Source: Actinomucor elegans (lineage: Eukaryota; Mucoromycota; Mucoromycetes; Mucorales; Mucoraceae). Taken from it: 64,000 bases of DNA. The DNA lies in assembly GCA_026027325.1 (NCBI GenBank), contig JAMSLZ010000009.1, forward strand, positions 558,001-622,000. Reading direction: 5' to 3'. The notes beneath the pieces are model-generated. The model saw only the letters and a list, made by a program, of their open reading frames with translations. It was not told the origin of the DNA and ran no database searches. The number at the start of each line of letters is the position of its first letter. Position 1 is the first letter of the stretch. A program made the position numbers and the translations under genes. This document shows, one piece after another, positions 38,314 to 50,512 of this stretch.

Positions 38314-39882
38314 ATGAGTAGATTACCTGTGGTAGTAATGGATAATGGTACTGGGTAAGTGAACCATGTACAAAACAACGCGTCATTTTTTAAGCATTGG
38401 GTCTAAATGGGCTGGCAATTTAGGTACACTAAACTTGGTTTTAGTGGAAACAATGAACCATCTTTTGTTTTCCCTACTGCCATTTCCACACGCGAGTCTC
38501 CTTCGAGCACAGGTCGACCAGGTATTCCCAGCAAACCTTCTTTCTTGAGCAATAACTTGGCTTCCAAGAGAGGAATTGAAGACTTGGACTTTTATATTGG
38601 AGATGAAGCTATTGCTCAAGCCAAAACGATGGCATTAAACTATCCTATTCGTCACGGTCAAATCAACAACTGGGATCACATGGAGCGTTTCTGGGAACAG
38701 TCTATCTTCAAGTATTTACGTTGTGAGCCCGAGGACCATTATTTCCTCTTGGTAGGTTACAGTGCCAGGCTCTGTAAATGTATGATTAATGTTTGTTTGA
38801 TAGACCGAGCCACCTATGAATGCTCCCGAGAACCGTGAAATGACAGCCGAGATTATGTTCGAGTCGTTTAATGTACAAGGTCTTTATATCGCTGTTCAAG
38901 CTGTGTTGGCCTTGGCTGCTTCTTGGACCTCGAGTAAAGTGAACGAACAGACGTTGACTGGTACTGTCGTTGATTCTGGTGATGGTGTTACTCACGTTAT
39001 CCCTGTGGTAGAGTATTGCAAGTTGTATTTGATTGAAAATTGGCCATTGATATGTATATATGTAGGCTGAAGGTTATGTTATTGCTAGTTCCATTAAGAG
39101 TGTACCTATTGCTGGTAGCGATATTACTTCATTTGTTCAGAATTTGCTTCGTGAACGTGGTGAAACCAACATCCCTCCCGAAGATTCTTTCCGTATTGCT
39201 CAAGCCATCAAAGAAGATTACAGTTACGTTTGTCCTGATATTGTTAAAGAGTTTAAAAAGTATGATCAGGAACCTTCCAAGTATTTCAAACAGTATGACG
39301 GTGTTCATTCTGTGACTGGCAAGGTAAGAAGCGTATCTGTTGCATTGTATAATATTAACATGTAATAGAATTACTCGGTTGATATTGGCTTTGAGCGTTT
39401 CCTTGCACCAGAGATCTTTTTCAATCCCGAGATTGCTAGTTCAGACTTTTTGACACCTCTACCAGAGATTGTCGATACTGTGATTCAAACGAGTCCTATT
39501 GATGTTCGTAGAGGATTATATAAGAATATTGTTTTATCTGGTGGATCTACCATGTTTAAGGGTTTCGATAAAAGACTTCAACGCGACATTAAGCGTACAG
39601 TTGATAGACGTATTCAAGAAAGTGAAAAGACCAGCCGTTCTGATTTGAGAGCTACGCCTATGGAAGTCAATGTCATTTCTCACAAGAAGCAACGCCATGC
39701 AGTTTGGTTTGGTGGCAGTTTATTGGCTTCTACAGTAAGTTAACTATAGATGTGGTTTTTTTTTCTGGTTACTAACTATATGATAGGGTGAATTTTATAA
39801 TTCCTGTCATACAAAGGCAGAATACGATGAACATGGTCCCAGTATATGCCGTCATAACAGAGTATTTAGCTCTCTTTTGTAA
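38314..39882 (+). CDS. ARP3: Actin-related protein 3 (Arp2/3 complex)
   Basis: Six exons: 38314-38354, 38424-38751, 38804-39007, 39066-39323, 39369-39734 and 39787-39882, giving 430 aa. The actin fold is clear: [18 protein letters not shown] at the N-terminus, [61 protein letters not shown], and the phosphate-binding [15 protein letters not shown]. Arp3-specific are the [10 protein letters not shown] insert and the C-terminal [22 protein letters not shown]. With Arp2 it nucleates branched actin for endocytosis and polarity. The fifth residue block matches the family closely and no key residue is missing. Sestrin follows in tandem 281 bp downstream. Confidence 0.96.
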
Positions 39883-40163
39883 TGCAAGAAAGACCATTTA
39901 GGCGGCACCTTAATAAAAATATCACTTTACTGTTCTTGATGAATTGCACGCTTAATGAATTACACGCGTTACTTGACTATATCACCCAATAGGCAGTAAA
40001 GCACAGTGTCTGACTCTACGTCACGTACTCACTTTGGGTGGGAAATATCAATCTGCTGGTGTACAAGGAAAGAAATTTTTCTTTTTTCTTTCTTATAAAG
40101 TACTCGAGTATATGCCACTTTTATAACTAGCTTCATTATTTTTATTTTTTTTCTTCTTTTGCA

Positions 40164-42363
40164 ATGAGTCAACCATGGAGTCAACTTGACGATCAAGCAG
40201 AAACAAGTAAGAACTACGTCAGCTATTATTTACCGAGAAAAAGTCTGATATGTATCTAGTTCGAGACAGTAGAGCAAATCAACTGCAGTCTTGTAGACAG
40301 CGTATTGCTTTATTTAAAGGCTTGCAAGTGGACTGTTATGAAGAAAGAGCTTTGGCGCTCGAAAAAATTATTCAAGTAGTAAAATCTTATATTCGAAGCT
40401 CGCTTTCACCTTGTTCTGCTACTGCTTCGCCCAATTTATCTGATTCTCAACTCATGCTGGACGAGTTACTCTTGGATGATTATGGAGAATACAGTGAACA
40501 GCTATTTTATTATCTATTAACCATACTAAGGCTTTCTATCACTTGCCCTTACAGTGATGTGAGACAGACCTTTCAAGGTTTACTGAGTGGGTTAAAAGTA
40601 TGTACTTAAATCATGGGAACCAACCATTATGCAGAAACTAATATTTATATATAGGATACAACAGGCATATTAATACCTAAAAGAAAGAATAAATCACCTT
40701 CTCACTTTATTGCACTTATCGATATCTTCTCACTTGAATCAAACACTTCTTCTAATCAAACTGTATTCTATCCGCGTTCTTCCTATCTATCCTTTTCGCC
40801 TTGGGATCAAAAGCAAATTCCTACCACAACTTCTTCTGCTTCATCGTCTATTCACAATATACCATTACACTCTACAACTGATTTCACTGGTGGCAGACCT
40901 TCTGATGAATACGTTCGTCAAATGATGATCAAAACCTTTACAGACGAAGGTCGATTGTCTAATCTCTACAGAATCCTCTCGTTCTTTCCTACTTTTTTCG
41001 AGATCTATCATCTTACTTACACTAAAATATTGAAAGCACCCATTGGTCCATTGCATCGTACCTGGAAAGCCTATTTAGCCTTGATGGTGGCCTCTGAACA
41101 ACGATGCCAGTACTTGGTTTCGGTCATCAAACTTGATTTTTTATACAACGGTGGTGACCCTAACTGGTTACTAAGCCTGGACTATGTTCCCAATAAATTG
41201 CGAAACATCTCTCTGTTGATCTTGAAACTGTCAAGGCAGCCATGGCGACTCAATACTGATGATATTCATCAGCTATTGGCTGGTGGGGTGATGGCGGATG
41301 CATGGAGTCGTGGTGAATTGGTCCAAGCTACCGTCATCATTGCCACCTTCCTAGGACTTTCTAGCTTCATCTTGGGATGCGGTATTGCACCTGAAATCGA
41401 TATGACGGGTGGCTTTATCGTGACAGGGACAGATCAGAAACTAACTGGCATTGAGAATGAATTGGACTTGCCTACTGTCAATTTGAATGCGCCAGTCGAT
41501 GAAGAACAGCAGCGATTTCATACGGATCATGGCATAGGCCTTGGTGTATCGACATTGGATGATCAGCATCAAGAAGAATTGACCGAAAAAACTACTCAGG
41601 AACTCATTCACAAGCTCAAGTCCAAAAAAACCTGTGCTATCAAAGACCAAATTCTGGAAAGTTTGGAAAAAATGAAGATTCAGGAACCCGCGAAAATGAC
41701 GGTGAACACAGACTTTAGCTTCCAATCGTCTGAAGATGAAGATGAAGATGAGGAAGAAGAAGAAGCTTACTTTGTTTATGAAGATTTACAGCGCTTTATT
41801 GATCCTGTATTGAATGAATCGATTCAGTTGGAGCCATTTGAACAAGACCATGCCGAATACATGGAGTTTATGCTTGGAGAGTATTGCTGGGAAGACCATG
41901 GCTGCGATCTAGCTAATCATTATCTACCAGGGATTGGAGATGACTTGGTTTCTGAGTTTACAGAAGCTATCAGTATTACTGACTGGAGGTAAAGAAATAA
42001 TAGCAGTAATTGATATATATATATAACTAATCTCTGTTAATATCTAGTATATTCCATCCTGTAGCAGAAGAAGTAGTGGATACATCACCCCTTAGATACG
42101 CTATTTGGCACTACACTCAGAAAATAATGGGTGTCACCAAAGAAGATTACTCATACTCTGATATTCCAACTTATCTAAATGCTCGCACCACAAAATACAT
42201 TGAAGACCTCTGTCTTTCCCCACACAAAATACAAAAGAATGATTGGTGTAACATTGGTATCTCGCTTCGACCAGAAGAGAAATGCCATGTCAATTTGTTG
42301 ATCGCCTCTGCTAGAAAACAAGCCGTATTATGTTATGGCTTATGCTTGATATCCGAAGTTTAA
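40164..42363 (+). CDS. Sestrin (PA26 family)
   Basis: Four exons: 40164-40206, 40260-40597, 40655-41988 and 42048-42363, giving 676 aa. The central segment FPTFFEIYHLTYTKIL, PIGPLHRTWKAYLALMVASEQ, CQYLV, GGDPNWL and LRNISLLILKLSRQPW matches the sestrin N-terminal alkylhydroperoxidase-like domain. The block ELVQATVIIATFLGLSSF with GCGIAPEIDM matches its second half. The last exon, with EDYSYSDIP and EEKCHVNLLIASARKQAVLCY, matches the C-terminal leucine-sensing domain. Between them lies an acidic, disordered insert of about 100 residues. The peroxidase cysteine-x-tyrosine pair is kept, but the residue aligned with the relay His is Ile. Animal sestrins sense leucine and stress and restrain TORC1 through GATOR2. 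The family is absent from model yeasts. Confidence 0.88.
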
Positions 42364-44156
42364 CTCCACAAAAATTAGTTTATATTTCTAATAAAAAAAA
42401 AGTATTATTAGCGCCACTGTATAATATTATCATATTTGATTTCACATATATTCCTCATTGGTTTATTTTGAATGGCTAAATGGCATACAGTAAGAATGAT
42501 AAATATTGTCACTTTGCGAAAATTGAATGTCTGTTACTAAAAAAAAAAATCTCACTTACCAATAGCTAATGACAATCAGCTAAAAATAATTTTTCTTTCT
42601 TTCGTTCTTTCTTACCATTGCGATAACCAGTGACTTGGACTAGCATTTATGGCTTATCGACAACAAGGCAGGCCTATCAGGGAACTTTGTAAGATAGGAA
42701 CTATCCTGTCTACTTAATCCTTTAACTAGGACTCTTTCCCAGTATCGACAGTAGTTATTTAGTATTTCTGAATGGCTGTTATTGGATTAATACTTTTCAT
42801 TACACATTTGATGAAGGTCAACTTGTTAAAAGGTCAAAGATAAAATATTACAAAAAAAAGTCAAAGATAAGTGATCAACATATTATTTCATCCAAAGTAT
42901 ACATCCTCTGTTGAAGTTTTCCATAGTAATACAGTCTATTAATGACCTTTGTCTCCATTGGTACTGGTTGGGATCATTGTAGATGTAGTTCCTAGATGAT
43001 CATACTGGATCTCTATGCATCTAAGCCTCGATTTAATAATATCACTGATGTTACATTGAACATGTTACTATAATACCGTCTCGGCAATATCATTACATAG
43101 ACCCTAATATATGTTTTGGCATTTTCTTCTATACAGCTCGTATTAACCATGGAGTGATAGTGAAATGCAGCACTTGACCGAGATTGATAGGTCTAGTTTA
43201 CATGAAAAAAGGTATATGTGTTCAATTTATTGATGGACAATAAAAGGTATCGAATTAACAAAGAGCAAGGAACAAGGCTTGGTAACCCTTTACTATAAGA
43301 TAGGGATGTGTCATGGTAAAAGTAATGATTTCCTTTTTACATCCTTGAATTCTTTTGGTGTAATTAAGTTCGTGTAGTATGCAAAAGTTAATGCATATAA
43401 TATTATAGAAGGAAATACGATAGTTTAATCTTTTGTTCCTATATTACGCTGTTACGAGAATCAAATAGATATTATTCATCTGTCTGCAAATGTGTCACTT
43501 CTAAATGATGATATCGCTATTATCAATTAGCTCAACTGTGATAAGACGCGCAGGTCTATACAGCTTGGGTCTTTTTTTTTTCAACAAAGCGTAGTTTACT
43601 GTGTACCTTTATTGTGATAGTATTGCTAGACCGTCTCTACTTTTAATCTTTTAATTCTCAAAAAAAAAGGCCTGTACCATTACGGACGTTGAAAAGCCAG
43701 CACAACATCACACTACAAAGGATCATAGAGATTTACAAGCTATTGATGATAGCATTAAAATTTTGACTATCTGTTCATTAAGATACTACGAAGGAAGGTA
43801 CTCCCTCCTTTCTTGTTTGTGTAGAGAAGTTACTTCAAGCGCATCTACATCCAGATAAATAACCTATATTTACCACAGTGCCTTTGCTGTTTTAATTAGA
43901 GGTATTGATATCAAAAGTCAATACATTTATTTTTAATAATAAGCAGTATAACAGGACGTTACTTGTATTTACTTGGAATGGATCTTGTATACTCTGATAT
44001 ATATCGTGCTTTTGATATTGGACAATGTTTCTTACCTGTGAATGTCATAGATCTATATGTATTAGACAATACTTTTAACCTTTTCTACAGTTTAAATGCA
44101 AGTCGAAACATTTATAGCAATCTTTTATTTCTCAAACACTCATTGTAGCATCTAGT
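42364..44156. other. 1.8 kb gene-free AT-rich region
   Basis: Starts with the 3' end of the sestrin gene (T- and A-rich). No supportable gene. The 61-codon open stretch at 43963-44148 has no domain. No repeat or RNA gene was recognised. Confidence 0.45.
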
Positions 44157-45001
44157 TTAATCTTCTTGTGATTCACTACAAGATTTCTCTAAGAAATATA
44201 CGACTTCCTCTTCTTGCCCACACAAAAGACAACTACATGTGCCTTCTTTGGTACATCTAAAAAAATGAAGTAAATATAATAGGTTTTGATTCTTCACTGT
44301 AGATTAGCAAGCCGTCAATCTAAAAGCAGCCATTATACTTTCTATAGTAGAAGGTATTTTAAATAAAGGGCCGAATTGACATTATACATGCTTTTTTTTA
44401 AAAAATCTATTGTCGTATACTTTGTAATACCCATTATATTGCGCGTAATAATAGAGCCATCAATTCTATCTAAACATTTATTTGTTGCCAAAACATTTTA
44501 TAGCTCCATCAACTGTAAACATATATTAATAACTTGTTATTATTTATAAACGATCAACTTACGAAAAGGGCCCCCTACCAGCAGTCTTTTGTTAGAATTT
44601 CTTCAACTCTATGGCTTCTTGCTATTGCTTCTTGAAAGTAATACGAATGTATGATAACACATTAGCTACTATTGGTCAAGTGAAGTCTATAAAAAGCTTA
44701 AAAGGAACATTTATAGACATGCTTCAATAAAGAAAAAAAGGTCAAATAAGATGAAAAACCGATAACTTTTTAGAAGGTAACATGAAATAAAACCAACTCA
44801 CTTTCTTTGTATGAGTCGTGCATACGGATACTCTGAGGCACATCCTATTTTCAACTCCGGTATCTCAGGCACAATAATAAATAGGCAGCATCTTAGCGGT
44901 TAGTAATGAGAGAAAGAGAGCGCCCAGGCCATACAACCAACCTATTCTTGACTTGATTTATCAACGATACACGAGATAAAACGGGTATTTGAGCTTGCCA
45001 T
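44157..45001 (-). other. Possible small split gene or pseudogene with Cys-rich end
   Basis: Several protein-like pieces on the minus strand are flanked by splice-like signals. 45001-44973 starts MASSNTRFIS. It joins 44891-44802 (CCLFIIVPEIPELKIGCASE and YPYARLIQR) through GTGTAT and CTAAC...AAG signals, leaving phase 2. A piece near 44617-44582 reads SHRVEEILTKDCW. The last, 44264-44157, reads CTKEGTCSCLLCGQEEEVVY and then FLEKSCSESQED before a stop. The Cys spacing (C-x5-C-x-C-x2-C) could bind metal. I could not join all pieces in one open frame, so this is either a gene with an exon I missed or a recent pseudogene. The family is not recognised. Confidence 0.25.
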
Positions 45002-45363
45002 GATATATATAATTTTGTTTTTTCTTTTTTTTTTTGCGAATAAAAAAAAACCCAGCTATATAATATCTTTTGCAATTCTTTTACACTAAAATACATTAAT
45101 ATACAAAACGGACGATAGCTGTAATTGGCAGTTCCAGATCAACTATGGCTGTTACACGACACTTAGTGGACTAGCCAACTCGCGGCAAAAAACGAGTTTT
45201 TTCAGACCTGTAAAAATAGAGAGAGCGTTTAAACACACGGTTTAAAGGTAAAAAAGATCGGACCTCGTTAAAGTGTATTAATAGAAACCTTTCAATTTAA
45301 ATTAGTTGTGTAATATTTAATTCCTACCTTTCTTCTTTTCTTTTTAACAAACTTTTTTTTATA

Positions 45364-46477
45364 ATGAAGTTGACTCTACTTTTTGCTTGTTTGTTGGCCA
45401 TTATCGCCATTTCTTTTGTTCAAGCTGATGACCTTCAAGATGAAATTGATCGTGCCTTAAAGAAGTTCTGTGGTGGTAAAATAATGATTAACTTGTAAAA
45501 AAAAAAAAAAAAAAGTGCTATAGTTGACATTGATTATTAGGCATTGCCCTTGCTGGACCCAAGAAGGGTCAAACCTTTACAAATCCTAAAAAGATCAAGG
45601 TGACAGTCAGTACGTTTTCAGTTGATATGCCATATTTGACCAAGTCACTAATGCTTTGTTATTATAGCAAGAAAGCCTAATGCTCAAGCCAAGGTGATTC
45701 AAGCTGTTGATGTAAGTGTCTATATTTCAATTAATATATAAAAACTAACACTTTATACAGGTGTATTCTATTGATAGCAAAGGAAAGCCCAAGTATCTCA
45801 AGACTGTATGGAAGGGTAACTTCAAGTTGGACAAGAAGGCTTCTTTAACGTAAATTATTATCATCTGAATAGTGAAGTGACATAGACTAAATACTTGTTT
45901 CTTATAGTGTTGATATCACCAAAGTCAAAGGCCTCAAGTTCCCTGGACAATTCGAATTCCGGTAAATTACTTTTTTCTAAATTATCTGCTTTGTACTAAC
46001 TAAATATATAGTGTATGGGTTCACAACAAGGCAGGCCCTGATTGTACTTTGATGTCTAAGGTATTCAAGGTCAAGTCTTCTTCTCACTCTAACGCCCTCG
46101 AAACTGCTGAATATAAAAACTTGAGCCAAGACATTGATCGTGGTTGTTTCGGTGTTGAACTAGTTGCACCCGGTCTTGGTGAATATGTAGATGCCAACAC
46201 ACCTTTCAAGGTTCAAGTGAAGCGTGATACTGCCGCTCATGCCGAAGCCGTCAACTCCTTGGAACTCTACAGTGTCAATTTGCAAACCCGTGAAACTAAC
46301 AAGGTGCAAGATTCTTGGGTTGGTACTCAATCCCTCCACAACTTGTTCCTTCTCAAAGATACCGTGCCTACTTCTGCCAAGGCTGATAACTCTGCTTTCT
46401 ATTACAAGTTGACCGCAACTGCTCAAGATAACGAGTCTTGCGACTTCTATTCTCATCCTTTCTATGTTAACTTTTAA
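45364..46477 (+). CDS. Secreted protein of unknown function
   Basis: Six exons: 45364-45475, 45541-45609, 45668-45711, 45761-45849, 45908-45961 and 46012-46477, giving 277 aa. A textbook signal peptide (MKLTLLFACLLAIIAISFVQA) is followed by two beta-rich halves. Each half begins with a similar phrase: LAGPKKGQTFTNPKKIKVTV in the first, and VAPGLGEYVDANTPFKVQV in the second. This suggests two tandem Ig-like beta sandwiches. There is no transmembrane segment or GPI-type tail, so the protein is probably exported. Short phase-variable introns, including one with an A18 run, interrupt only the first half. I do not recognise a named family. Codon use (AAG, CTC, GGT) suggests good expression. Confidence 0.85.
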
Positions 46478-46527
46478 ATAAACTGATATTATAATGTGTT
46501 TTTATTATTATTATTATTACTATCTAT

Positions 46528-47498
46528 CTAGTCCCAGATAAGTTGACCATATTCATTAATGCTCGCGGTAGATTTTGGTGTTTTTGATGAACCTTTACTA
46601 CCCCAAGGCGTGTTTTTGCCTTTACCAGAGCTATAGAACTCTTGAATCTTGATCTTTTCTAGTTCTTTTTGATGTTTGCGTAACCTTTCGGCTTGTAACG
46701 CGTCAGCAGCGGCTTTTTGCTGTTTCTTTTTGGCTTGACGAGCTAGATTTTCGCGTTGTTTCTTGTCTAATCCCGGAATATGTCGAATCGTCTGCTCTTC
46801 AGTGATCGCTGCGTTATTATCAATAATATAGCTACTCTTTGGAGCAGTAGTATGAGGTTTACGGCCTACTGATTTATGAGTATACATGTATAGTGTTAGG
46901 ATGCATGGTAATTACTTTTCACTTGACTCCAGCCTTCTTCTTCAGGTACAGCTTCCCATTCATCCTCTACTTCTTCGGGTTTAATACGCATAACGCGTGC
47001 ATAATTGGCAGTGGGATCCATATGTTCATCGATCTCTTTGATCTTTTCCTCAGACTGTGTTGCCTCTTCATGCACTTGCTCTTCCTTCTTATTCTCAGTC
47101 TTCTCGGTCTTCTCGGTTTCCTCGGTCTTTTCGGGCTTATACTCGCTCTTTCCAAGCTTCTTTGCAGTCTTCTTCTCAGCCTTCTTCTCAGCCTTCTTCT
47201 TTTGCTGATTTTTCGACACAGGTTGTTCAATAACTTCAGCTACTACTTCGGTTTGCTGCTTCTTTTTATTGTTCTTCTTGTTCTTCTTTGGAGTAGTTTC
47301 TTCTAACAAAGGCTTCTTTTCCTCAGACTTCTTTGCAGCATTAGCAGCGTCTGCTGCTCTCTTTCTTTTTCTTCTTTCATAGTCGACGTCGTCCAACAAA
47401 GGTTCTTTATCTGGCCCACCAGTCAAATAGATGACTACGAGAGGAAACATGAACACCAGTGCCCAACCAATCAGTCTGAATATATCTGTATAGTCCAT
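46528..47498 (-). CDS. Lysine/glutamate-rich protein with N-terminal membrane anchor
   Basis: Two exons: 47498-46916 and 46868-46528, giving 307 aa. The first 28 residues hold a single hydrophobic segment (IGWALVFMFPLVVIYLT). A very long charged region follows, with runs of KK, EE and repeated TEKTE units. A conserved-looking tail contains DEWEAVPEEEGWSQV, HIPGLDKKQRENLARQAKKK and ends INEYGQLIWD. The layout (short luminal end, one anchor, long charged cytosolic coil) resembles ER membrane proteins, but I know no function. The start is the ATG of MDYTDIF; the frame is open five codons further but begins with TTG. Its 3' end is only 50 bp from that of the convergent secreted-protein gene. Confidence 0.8.
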
Positions 47499-47715
47499 TA
47501 CAAGTGCGATCAACTAAGATGATGAAGAGAGAAAAAGCGTAAAAGAGAAAGCCCACATTATATATGCTCCTCTTGAATCAGTGACGTGTAACATTTAGAA
47601 AAAGAACAATAAAATCCAGACTTGCCACGTATCAGACGAGTCGGGTCAGTCAAAAATACAAAGCAGCAATAGCTTTTTCTATGTATATTAATATAATGAA
47701 GAGAGATGTATGGTA

Positions 47716-48894
47716 TTATTGTTCTATTGATGATGTTGGACGAGGCAAGTATAAACCATGGGCATGGATATAATCAATGACAGGGTTAGGCAGCAAGTAT
47801 TTAATAGACATGCCTCTTTTTACGAATAGTCTATTGGGATGATTAGCTTTGAATAGTTTGCTATAACAATGCTTACCTAATCTTAGTTGAACTAATATCA
47901 TTGTGAATTAATTGCTTAATGACAGTAACGTTCATCTAATAAGAAAGGGTTAGTAGAGTTCTTTTGATCTTATTATTGCTATAACGTACTCTGTGCTGAT
48001 ATAGTATATCGTGCGATAATAAGAATCCGTATACATCTGTACCGGTTCTTTCAATAATAACACAACCATAATGACCTACAATGTGATGTAACTATACATA
48101 AAAAAAAATCAATAAGGGGGCGTCTTTCATGGACCAAGAGCTTACATCATTAGGTGCCCAAACACCAGGATGACCAAAGGAAGCAATCAGGTCGCCACCA
48201 GCCAATAGCATGATACGAATCTTCTTTCTTTGACCTATCCATCCTTTTAATACATAGTTTTTTTCTGCACATTCTTATTCACGTTACCAGTAGACGTCAA
48301 GATACCGCCTCCAACTGTATTTAATTCATGATCGAAATGATCAAGTACAATAGCGGTTCTTTGATATGTCGTTTGTCGAGGTTCCCAAGAATCCACCATG
48401 AGCCAGTTTGAAGTAGTTTCTACCGCCAATTGACACATTTTTACACGATCCTCTGCTTTCGCCAGTCCTTCCTTCATATAATAATCAGATACAGGAGAAT
48501 AATACCCTGTTAATAATTCAAATTCGTTTCTTTCTTTAAAGTGATCTTGAGCCATTTCTATCAATTAGACAAAACGAGCATCAGCAAAAAAAAAAAAAAA
48601 ACTCTCCATTACATGAGACTAAATATATAAATATATTTTTACCAAACATTCTTAAATGGAGATAAGTAACGGGGGAAAAAGAACCACAGGCCACCAGTAC
48701 CAAAGGAATCTTGCTATCGTCTGTTACATGGGATGAGTCATATAATTTGTGCATGGTGAACATGCATTACCTTCCATTACAGTGGGTAAGAAATGACGCG
48801 GAAATTCATAGGGCATATCAAAAGATAGAGGCGTAAGTTCATAGGGAGTAGACACTCGAGTGATTGAGTCGACACTATTCGAGTCTGTGCTCAT
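47716..48894 (-). CDS. Nicotinamide/nicotinate mononucleotide adenylyltransferase (NMNAT)
   Basis: Seven exons: 48894-48771, 48720-48643, 48557-48288, 48234-48146, 48091-47990, 47935-47877 and 47830-47716, giving 278 aa. The nucleotidyltransferase signature is clear. ACGSFSPVTYLHLRMFEMA is the GxFxPxT/H-x-x-H loop. GYYSPVSDYYMKEGL and WLMVDSWEPRQTTYQRT bind substrate. LLAGGDLIASFGHPGVW follows, and ISSTKIRLFVKRG is the C-terminal ISxTxxR motif. NMNAT joins NMN or NaMN to AMP in NAD synthesis. The extra N-terminal ~40 residues are Ser/Thr-rich, as in the yeast Nma1/2 proteins. The start is the first ATG after a stop-free leader that begins with TTG. Confidence 0.93.
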
Positions 48895-49471
48895 GTTGGT
48901 TGGGGCAAAAGAAAAAGAAAGAGATATCACATATAATCTTTTTAATCTTTTTTTGAAATCAGCTGAGAATTTTCCCGCCAAAAATCTGTCAAATCAAGCT
49001 GGTTATTAAGGCAGTTGTTGTAAGGGGATTTTATTTGATAGGCTGATAAGAACAACTAGTTGTTGTGTATAGACTGCAATAGCTGATCAGTTGCTAGGGC
49101 GGCTTCGTTACCAGGCTGTTATGGTCAATTTTCGATGACTCGAATAGCAGTAATTTTGATTCAAACTCTACTAGCGTTTCTATTGGCTCGAGATGAAGCC
49201 AGATTAACCGAGTATCTAGTCATCAACATGAGCTTATTACGAGTTTAGCTCAAAGCCATTGCATCCCCAAGTACAGGTGCCTTCTTATTTGTCAATACGA
49301 AAAAAGGTCTCAAGTCGAGCACCTTATTTGTAATAGAGGGGTAAGTGCTCTGTTTTGTGCGGGAACTCAAGCCTGATAGTTAGAGAAGCGGAAGCGTAAA
49401 AATATATAATCAAAACAAAAACAATTATTTCTTTTTTTTTTCTCGCTCTGTTGTGAATTGAATTATATAAA
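48895..49471. other. Divergent promoter region between NMNAT and the UEV gene
   Basis: About 580 bp. No ORF with a recognisable domain. The TTTTCCCGCC word near 48971 lies 80 bp before the NMNAT start, and a T-rich stretch at 49427-49440 precedes the UEV start. No repeat was seen. Confidence 0.45.
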
Positions 49472-50165
49472 ATGGCACAAGGTAAACCCCATTAGCAAGT
49501 CGATATGTATTCGAATGCGTTTCGAAATGTATGATACCAATCAAGATGAAAGATATTAAAACGCGCATTTTCTTTTTCTTTATTTCTTAGTTCCTCGTAA
49601 CTTTCGTTTATTAGAAGAATTAGAAAAGGGTGAAAAAGGCCTTGGCGATGGTGCTTGTAGCTATGGTTTAGCTGATGACGATCTGTTAATGCACAACTGG
49701 CATGCCACTATTCTCGGTGCTCCTCACGTAATTGTCTTAATAAACAGTAAACAAAAAAAAAAGGACAAAAGCAAACTGATATATCACTATATGTGTAGTC
49801 TGTTCATGAAAACCGTATTTACAGTTTAACTATTTTCTGTGGTGATTCTTACCCCAATCAGCCTCCTGTACTGCAGTTCGTATCAAGGATTAATTTGCCC
49901 AGTGTCAATCCTCAAAACGGAAAGGTAGTAAAATTGATAGTGTATCTATCATGTACTAATGCATCTTTATTAGGTTGAGCCTAGTCGTTTGCCTTGTCTT
50001 GCACACTGGAACAACAAGTATACACTTGAAACTGTATTGACCGAGTTGAGAAGGTAAGCGCAGAATCAAGTGAATGAAACGCGCGTCTCTTATGTAATCG
50101 ATCATAGGGAAATGGCTACTGTTGGTCGTAAATTGCCTCAACCTGCTGAAGGATCGACTTATTAA
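49472..50165 (+). CDS. MMS2: Ubiquitin-conjugating enzyme variant Mms2/Uev1
   Basis: Five exons: 49472-49481, 49591-49727, 49799-49924, 49974-50053 and 50108-50165, giving 136 aa, the normal UEV length. The first exon has ten bases (MAQ plus one base). Typical words are [64 protein letters not shown] and [12 protein letters not shown]. The catalytic cysteine of true E2 enzymes is absent, as in all UEVs. Mms2 pairs with Ubc13 to build K63-linked ubiquitin chains in post-replication DNA repair (on PCNA with Rad5). The exons are too short for simple ORF detection; the model rests on splice signals and family match. Confidence 0.94.
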
Positions 50166-50512
50166 AAACGCGGGATAAGAAAGGGGATATACTTACTGAT
50201 TTCTTATTAAAACATAAAAAAAAAAGGATGATATCAGTTTAACCTTGGATAATAATGAAAGTGTAAAAGACGCGTATTGTTATCATCATAATGATGACCA
50301 TGAACCGGGGCACAATATGGTTTTTCTTTGTTATTATTTTTTTGAGATGGAATTATGTAGTACCACCAAGAACTTTTTTTTATTTATTTAGATTGATTCT
50401 AAACATGGCCTAATGGTTTAGAGAGAGAGAGAAAGGGGGGATATATACTATGTAGGAAAGGAATGGCTTTGGGTGTTATGAACAGCTATTTACAACGATC
50501 ATTTAATAGAAA
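50166..50512. other. Intergenic between UEV gene and the secreted peptide
   Basis: About 350 bp holding the two convergent 3' ends. It includes a GAGAGAGAGA tract near 50420-50432 and T-rich stretches. No coding potential was seen. Confidence 0.45.
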
